The notes under the pieces were generated by a model. It saw only the letters and a program-made list of their open reading frames with translations. It was not told the origin of the DNA and did no database searches. A stretch of DNA of 11,475 nt from Pavlovales sp. CCMP2436 (lineage: Eukaryota; Haptophyta; Pavlovophyceae; Pavlovales): the NCBI GenBank assembly GCA_026770615.1, contig MU631587.1:136324-147798 (forward strand), in the 5' to 3' direction. Position 1 is the stretch's first letter. Each line of letters begins with the position of its first letter. This document shows positions 7,048 through 11,475 of this stretch, in pieces. The position numbers and the translations under genes were made by a program.

Positions 7048-7745
7048 AACGCCCAGTGCCAGTGCCTGTTTGGCACCTTGGATATGGCCAGGATTGCTCT
7101 CGTATCTGCCGAGAGGGTCCCGATGTAGCGCTCGACCTTGCCGTTGGATTTCGGCGTGTCGTGCGCTGAGGTCACATTCGCTGACAATCCGAACTCAGTC
7201 AAGAGATCATCAATGTCCTTCGAGTTGAGGTTCGTGCCTCCATCCGTATGAATTATCCGTTGCCCAAAACCCAGGCCGAGTAGGAGGTGTGCGCCCAAGT
7301 TAGCGTGGGTGCCGAGCTCCAGGAACCACAGTCGTAGCAGACGTGCAATTCCCCTCATATACTTTCCGAAGTAAACCCAACCCCGGTTCGAAGCGTCGTC
7401 TAGACAGACGAGGCCATATCGCATCCCTAAGGGACTCCCATCGGTGCCGACGGGCAGGTTCACTTTTGATATCGTTAAGATATCTAAATGAGTTATCTGA
7501 CCAGGTAGCTCCGCCCTAGGCATAGGTACGGAGAAGATTGACTTTCGCATGCGCTCGTCAGTCAGAGTGCTGAGAGCAGCTTGTCGTGGCTGTCTGCTGT
7601 CCATGTCCAGGACAGATCCGCTCAAGAGCGAGCGCTGAAGCAACTGCTTGTTAGCGATGCCCAATCTCGTCGACCAAAGAGCTAGTCAGTCGTCTTCTGC
7701 CGCAAGCTTGCGGCGGGACTGCTCTTCTAACTCGCTACCAGACAT
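7048..7745 (-). pseudogene. Copia integrase (GAG-pre-integrase and catalytic core), truncated
   Basis: The frame runs from the ATG at 7745 through one TGA (7686-7688) to the LINE-A junction. The pre-integrase part reads LALWSTRLGIANKQLLQRSL, which fits the usual Copia LWHxRLGH block but with both His replaced; the following Cys pair is also missing, so the zinc-binding HHCC module is lost. The core retains all three metal-binding acids: Asp in THLDILTIS (7484-7482), Asp in IIHTDGGTN (7244-7242) and Glu in NGKVERY (7133-7131), with 36 residues between the last two, as expected for D-D-35-E integrases. It ends at RHWHWAF, about where the core normally gives way to the C-terminal region. Confidence 0.8.
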
Positions 7746-7769
7746 GGGCCTTAGGCGTTTGGGTGGAGT

Positions 7770-7997
7770 TCAGCTTGTGTCCTCTTCCCCAGGCGGTCGA
7801 AGATCGGCTGAGACGGCGCCCTCGACTGCACGCACGCCCCGCCCTCCCTGATGGCCTCTGCCCGTGGTGCCTCTGGTGAAGCCACGGCCTCGGGTGGTAG
7901 CGCCGCCATTAAAGCCTCTTCCGCTGTACCCCCCCTGCGGCTTGGCAGTGGTGGTGTAGGCTGCGCATCCCTTCCCAGCTGAGGAGGGCTGCCCCAT
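7770..7997 (-). pseudogene. Gly/Arg-rich linker between protease and integrase
   Basis: In the same frame as the integrase, between a TGA at 7770-7772 and the GC-rich junction near 8000, the product is dominated by GGYSGRGFNGG, TTRGRGF and TTGRGHQGGRG, an RGG-box-like sequence. Such stretches often bind RNA. A different frame (7751-8077) is open across the same bases, so the reading frame is uncertain, but the Gly/Arg pattern is regular. In Copia elements this position usually holds only a short link from protease to integrase. Confidence 0.4.
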
Positions 7998-8025
7998 GGG
8001 GACGGGGTAGTGTGTAAGTTTCTAG

Positions 8026-8583
8026 TTAAACGTCCGTCCCCGAGAGGATCTCGCTGGATTTCAGTGTTGAAAAACACTCAGATCCACTCACGGCGCGGCC
8101 TGCTCCAGCTAGCGTTTCGATCCGCCTGTTGATCCGCCGACGAAGCTTCGTGCAGCCATCGCCTCGGTAGTGCCGTGGCGGGATCTGGTCTCCCGGCATG
8201 TGGATGGTGGCCTGCATCATTGACTGCTCGCCCAGACCCATCACTACTCCTCCCTGCTTGGAGAAGTCCACTGTTGCCCCCGTTGGCTTGAAGGCGACTG
8301 TGATGCCCTCGGCCGTGAAAGCTTGCACGGCAAGGAGGGGCATCTCCATGCTTGGAGCTGCCTAGCAGAGCATGCGCACTGCCTGCGTGGCGCCTGTGCG
8401 CGCGCACTTCAGATCCATCAAGAGCATGCCTTTCTCCTTAATCTCCAGGATGCGACCATCGCCCCATCGGACGCAGCCCTTCATCTTTATCCTGGGGTAG
8501 AGCAGCTCTCTCGATGCCATGCTCACGATGCCACCGGAGTTGAACACAGCGTGTGTCGGGACGGTGAAACTGTCATCGTCCAC
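8026..8583 (-). pseudogene. Copia retropepsin-like protease segment with altered active site
   Basis: Translation gives THAVFNSGGIVSMASRELLY, then CVRWGDGRILEIKEKGMLLM, an in-frame TAG (8362-8364), and EMPLLAVQAFTAEGITVAFK with VDFSKQGGVVMGLGE. This follows the Copia protease pattern: catalytic DSGA, a surface-loop adGs-i-GkG strand, then the lLaV..l...G..v.F block. The catalytic Asp is Asn (codon AAC at 8541-8539) and DSGA reads NSGG, so it would be proteolytically dead even with the stop repaired. The frame ends at a TAA (8026). Confidence 0.7.
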
Positions 8584-9371
8584 GCGGCGTGCATCGTGCT
8601 GCATCGGCGCACGGTCGCGTGCGTCCGTGCTGTCGGGGTAGCTGAATCGCCAGTAGCGCCAGTCGAGATCCGATACGGGCCTCGACTCGAAGAGCGCGTT
8701 GCGGGCGTCGCCGAACTCGGCGTCTGCACTGCGCGCCTTCTCGAGCCCCGTCCTTAAGTCGATCTTGCGGCGTTGGCCGGTGAATAAGTTGGTGTCCCCG
8801 TCCGAGTCGCTGCTCAGCTCCTCCTCCCAGGAGAAGATAGTGCGCACCCGCCACTCGGGCGGGTGGCACACCCGGCGGATAGTGATCACGCCCACATCGG
8901 GGAAGCCCATGTCACGCAGAACTGCTGCGCTGTGCTTCTCCCCGACCCACTCCGCGAGTAGAACGATTGTCGAAGCGCACATGTGGAAGTCATTGTCCTC
9001 GTCGTGCACGATCTGGATGTAGCGCAGCGTCTTGGTGAGGAGCGGTCCCAGCTTCTCGGCCACTTTTGCGTTGAGGCTGAAGCGTGGGTCGAGCATAAGA
9101 CCAACACGGTCTGGCTTGCGGTCGTCAGCCTTGATGTTGCTGTCGAACCCTGCACTCGGCTTTGCGACCGGAGGGCGTCGGAAGTTGCGGCGCCAGAAGT
9201 TGCGGCGGTGGAAGTCTAGCAGTCCCAGCAAGCTGTCCACTTGCGGAAGCTCGATCAGCTCCTCCGCGTCGCTGTCAGAGTCGGAGTTTTCTTTTAGCTC
9301 TGGCACTTCTTCCAGATCTGGCACGCCCACGTCCGCCAGCTGCGGTCGCGGTGCGTTGCTTATCGACGCGC

Positions 9372-9467
9372 TCCCCAGCTAGGGTGGCGTCGGTGGCCTC
9401 GGTGCGCGTGGCTGCGGCAAACCTCCCAGCTGGGTAGGCGGTGGCAGCGACGGCCTCGGTGCGTGTG
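9372..9467 (-). repeat. Direct duplication of a Pro-rich 51-57-base unit
   Basis: CCAGCT at 9375 and 9426 and CCTCGGTGCG at 9397 and 9454 mark two copies. On the coding strand one copy reads CAG-CTG-GG where the other reads TAG-CTG-GG, so the in-frame TAG at 9379 sits exactly where its sister repeat has a glutamine codon. Confidence 0.7.
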
Positions 9468-9640
9468 TCGTCGGCACGCCTTCGTCTGAATCTTGGTTCT
9501 CGAATATAAACCTTTCGAGGTCAAACGCTCCAACTCCCCTCGAGTATTCGTCTCCCGTTGGTTCCACTCCAAGGCACACCACTGCCTGTGATCTGGCCCC
9601 AGCAGTTCTCTCGGAACCCATCTCGTTGGTCTCAGCCAAA

Positions 9641-9829
9641 GGCTTGTTGGGAAGGAACGAAGGCTGTTCTGAACCCACAAAGGCTTGTTGAGAAAGCACG
9701 AAGACTCGATGTCCTCGCACATAGGCTTGTTGAGGGCGAGAAAAGGCTTGTTCTTCTTCCCAAAAGTCAGCAAGTTGAGGCCCACCTTGTAGTCCTCGGA
9801 CGAAGGCTTATTCTCCTCGCGTCTCCCCC
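9641..9829 (-). repeat. Degenerate 21-base tandem repeat (7-residue period)
   Basis: The word GGCTTGTTG or a close variant occurs at 9641, 9662, 9682, 9724, 9745 and 9805, mostly at multiples of about 21 bases. On the coding strand this gives repeating AACAAGCCTTTG, read as NKP-type heptads in one frame and QQAF-type heptads in another. Because 21 is divisible by 3, all frames repeat. Confidence 0.6.
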
Positions 9830-10000
9830 GTGCGGCTACCACCGCCTCACAGTCAGTCAAAAGGCTGTCCACCTCTGCCAGCAGAAAGAAGTTGTCTACT
9901 AGATTCCACGGCGTACCGGAGAGATTTTACCTGCCGTGTCACCCCTTCTGCCTCTCCCCACACCTCATCCGCCCTGACTACTAGAAGGGCTAACTTGCTC

Positions 10001-10711
10001 TTATAGATTGCGGATAGTGTGTGGGTAGATATAGACAGAGGGCACCTCTCCGTTCGGCTCTGGCTCGAGCTCGAGTGTCCGCTCGTGCTGCCGCAGCCGT
10101 TCGAACGGCGCGAGCGGCTCGTGCTGCGACGGCATTTTCACCCCGAGGTCGAGGGCAGTGTAGAGCGAGTCGGCACGGCAGAAGTTTGCCCGTTCCTGCA
10201 GCTTTTCCTGTTCTGTTTGGTCAGCCCAACTGCAATTGTTGAAGCCGAACGAGAGCGCCGCGCGGCTATCCTTGGGGCGCGAATCCCACGTCCCCTTGCC
10301 CTGCTCGTCACGCCTCTATTTCATGAAGAGACTGTGCTTTTGCTGCGCAGCCTTTTCTCCGGGCTTGGTGCACTTGCCAACGAAGTGCTCGGTGCTGCCA
10401 CAGTTGATACATGACCCATTTCCGGGAATTGCCTGTTGCAGATTTCGCATCTCGGCGTGGTCCAGCCCGGCGCGCCTGTCGTAGACCGGCTGGACCAGGG
10501 ACGGCGGCCGCTTGCTAAGCGGCTTGCCGCTCGCCGGTGGCCGTGCAACCGTACGCGGCGTCGGATGGTACGGAGGTCGGTCAGCTGTCGCCGTCCTCGC
10601 GTTCTCCAGTCGCATTCCCTTCTGCCCCCCAAAACGGTCGGGGGAGTGTCCGAAGACGGGGGTGTCCACAATGTGGCGGATCAGCGTCTTGAGCTATGTC
10701 AGCTGTTAGAA
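10001..10711 (-). pseudogene. Copia gag C-terminal part with CCHC zinc knuckle
   Basis: A single frame contains a basic Pro/Arg-rich stretch (for example RPPSLVQPVYDRRAG), then CINCGSTEHFVGKC (10411-10370), a perfect C-x2-C-x4-H-x4-C nucleocapsid knuckle, then a Lys/Gln-rich tail, a TAG (10316-10318) and about 104 more open codons to a TAA at 10001. Upstream the frame continues past a TAG (10694-10696) to a TAA (10706-10708). The capsid-type N-terminal part of gag is not visible. The knuckle binds nucleic acid in intact elements. Confidence 0.75.
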
Positions 10712-11036
10712 TATACCTCTATCGGCATCACTCAGCAGGCCAATTACGGTATCTGCTGAGTACAGGTGCGCGGCTCGAGCTCGAGGCGCCCTGCGGCAGA
10801 TGACTAATCTAATGTACGAACTTGCACAAGCAAAGATGGGCGGACGAAATCCTTAAACGTAACCGAGTTTTATAGGGCGATCCCTAAAAACTCTAGGTAC
10901 GGTAAGGAACATTCTCATCCAGGACTCTTCCTGGACTCTATGAGTCCACTTCCGAAAGTTGGGTTGAGAGTCTTCTTAAACCCGCCGACGAAAGCCGCCG
11001 ACCGGAAGTGTGTCGTTGCAATGGGGGAAAGGATAA
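10712..11036. other. Non-coding stretch with clustered stem-loops
   Basis: No gene is seen. Perfect foldbacks occur at 10730-10761 (ACTCAGCAG / CTGCTGAGT, 14-base loop), around 10873-10886 (TAGGG / CCCTA), 10919-10934 (CCAGGA / TCCTGG, 4-base loop) and, overlapping, 10933-10947 (GGACTC / GAGTCC). CTCGAGCTCGAG at about 10775 also occurs inside the gag relic near 10062. The stretch could be a Copia leader or LTR remnant, or the 5' UTR of LINE-B; sequence alone does not decide. Confidence 0.5.
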
Positions 11037-11475
11037 CTATCCAATAAAATCCCCTGTGAGTACCTTCGAGTACTCAGGTGGGCAAATGCTATCGCCCTCA
11101 GCCGGGGCAGTGAGCCGCGCGAGCAGACCGAGCTCGACAACGAAGTAAAATAGGCACTCGGCAAGCTCGAGCGCGGCCTCGTCTCGGACGCCGCTCGCCT
11201 CCTCGAGAGCCATGGAGTCGCAGACATCTTCAACCCCGAGATCTTGGAGCAGATGCGCCTCAAGCTTCCGATCCGCAAACCGGAGAACCGTATGCCAGAC
11301 TCCCTCCCGATCCCAGACCCGAGCGAGCGCCTCGACGTTTTTTCTTAGACGGTCAGGCGCGTGTACAGCGCACTGCCCCGCGAGAAGGCGCAAGGCGCAT
11401 CCGCATGGCGATACGAGATGCTCACCGCGCTAGCCCCGTCGGTCCCGTTTGCAAGCGAAGCGGCCAACGAGGCTG
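11037..11475 (+). pseudogene. LINE-B: N-terminal part of a non-LTR reverse transcriptase, partial
   Basis: The plus-strand frame after a TAA at 11034-11036 reads EYLRVLRWANAIALSRG, ALGKLERGLVSDAARLLESH, GVADIFNPEILEQMRLK, then TVRRVYSALPREKAQGASAW and RYEMLTALAPSVPFASEAAN, and runs off the right edge. The pattern of 'Leu-rich helix, LP-based spacer, SLPRGKAxGxSGWRYEML' is the lead-in to the RT fingers of many algal LINE-type elements. Two in-frame TAG codons (11151-11153 and 11346-11348) break it. It differs in content from LINE-A, which here starts at the RT active site, so whether they belong to one family cannot be settled. Confidence 0.6.

Larger units (their letters stand above)
8584..9945 (-). 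pseudogene. Long unassigned gag-to-protease region of the Copia relic
   Basis: Two open pieces lie upstream of the protease in its frame: 9720-9382 and 9378-8584, separated only by a TAG at 9379-9381. A third piece (about 9932-9600), GTPWNLVDNFFLLAEVDSLL and onward, lies in another frame. Contents in order: a Leu/acidic segment; a 21-base periodic repeat; a Pro-rich duplicated stretch; an acidic Asp/Ser segment (KENSDSDSDAEELIELPQVD); an Arg/Phe-rich motif (RRNFWRRNFRRPP); and about 250 residues of apparently globular sequence including CASTIVLLAEWVGEKHSAAV. I recognise no domain in the last part. Copia gag-protease spacers are normally far shorter. Confidence 0.5.
7048..10711 (-). mobile_element. 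Decayed Copia-type (Ty1/copia) retrotransposon, partial
   Basis: Read leftward on the minus strand the order is CCHC zinc knuckle (gag), a long spacer, a retropepsin-like segment, a Gly/Arg-rich linker, then an integrase core. Protease before integrase, with the reverse transcriptase expected after integrase, is the Copia order. Reverse transcriptase and RNase H are absent: the coding relic stops at a LINE-A fragment. I found no confident LTR pair or primer-binding site. The frame is broken by TAA, TAG and TGA codons (10706, 10694, 10316, 10001, 9379, 8362, 7770, 7686) and by at least three frame changes, so it cannot be active. Confidence 0.8.

Noticed and set aside
10704..10715. TGTTAGAATATA resembling a Copia LTR terminus
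   Set aside because: No matching second LTR, no terminal partner and no primer-binding site next to it; it also lies at the start of the readable gag frame.
7686..11348. Alternative genetic code (TAA/TAG as Gln) as the explanation of relic stops
   Set aside because: Host genes in the window use CAG for Gln and appear to end at TAA; the relics also carry TGA stops and frameshifts, so decay is simpler.
11037..11393. 118-codon minus-strand frame
   Set aside because: The plus strand carries the recognisable LINE-type RT lead-in; this frame is its antisense.
1..11475. CRISPR array, tRNA or rRNA genes
   Set aside because: No regularly spaced direct repeats with unique spacers, and no tRNA or rRNA signature seen on either strand; the content is eukaryotic.

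Overview
The window looks like nuclear DNA of a GC-rich unicellular eukaryote. It holds a spliceosomal intron in a protein kinase, good Kozak contexts, and non-LTR and Copia-type retrotransposon remains. A nuclear gene for an F1-ATPase alpha-like protein begins with a secretory-type leader and a second basic, Ser/Arg-rich stretch, which resembles the bipartite leaders of algae with secondary plastids (haptophyte or stramenopile would fit). The lineage is an inference, not a demonstration.

Layout. 1-360 (minus): start of a gene for an acidic protein, running off the left edge. It is divergent, across a 140-bp shared promoter, from 501-2270 (plus), the intact F1 alpha-like gene whose P-loop lysine is missing. 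2271-2521: gene tail and an AT-rich patch. 2522-3609 (plus): 5'-truncated non-LTR retrotransposon (LINE-A copy 1) ending in a CATAA-type tail. 3608-3797: a 190-bp element with 26-bp terminal inverted repeats and a perfect 20-bp palindrome. 4013-4182 and 4523-4705: two oppositely oriented copies of one TIR-bearing MITE family. 4706-5369: no convincing gene, but a likely poly(A) signal for the kinase. 5370-6632 (minus): two-exon Ser/Thr kinase, NEK-like. 6924-7047 (minus): LINE-A copy 2, 3' end only, joined to the integrase end of a Copia relic. 7048-10711 (minus): that decayed Copia-type gag-protease-integrase, lacking reverse transcriptase and RNase H in this window. 10712-11033: structured non-coding DNA. 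11037-11475 (plus): start of a second, different LINE-type reverse transcriptase relic (LINE-B), running off the right edge.

The host genes (acidic protein, F1 alpha-like, kinase) do not form an operon or an obvious pathway. The rest is layered transposon debris. Most in-frame stops in the relics can be explained by single C-to-T changes, and the Copia protease active-site Asp reads Asn. The most notable single item is the F1 alpha-like pseudoenzyme: P-loop destroyed, arginine finger kept, organellar-type leader, and a candidate frame-neutral intron covering much of that leader.
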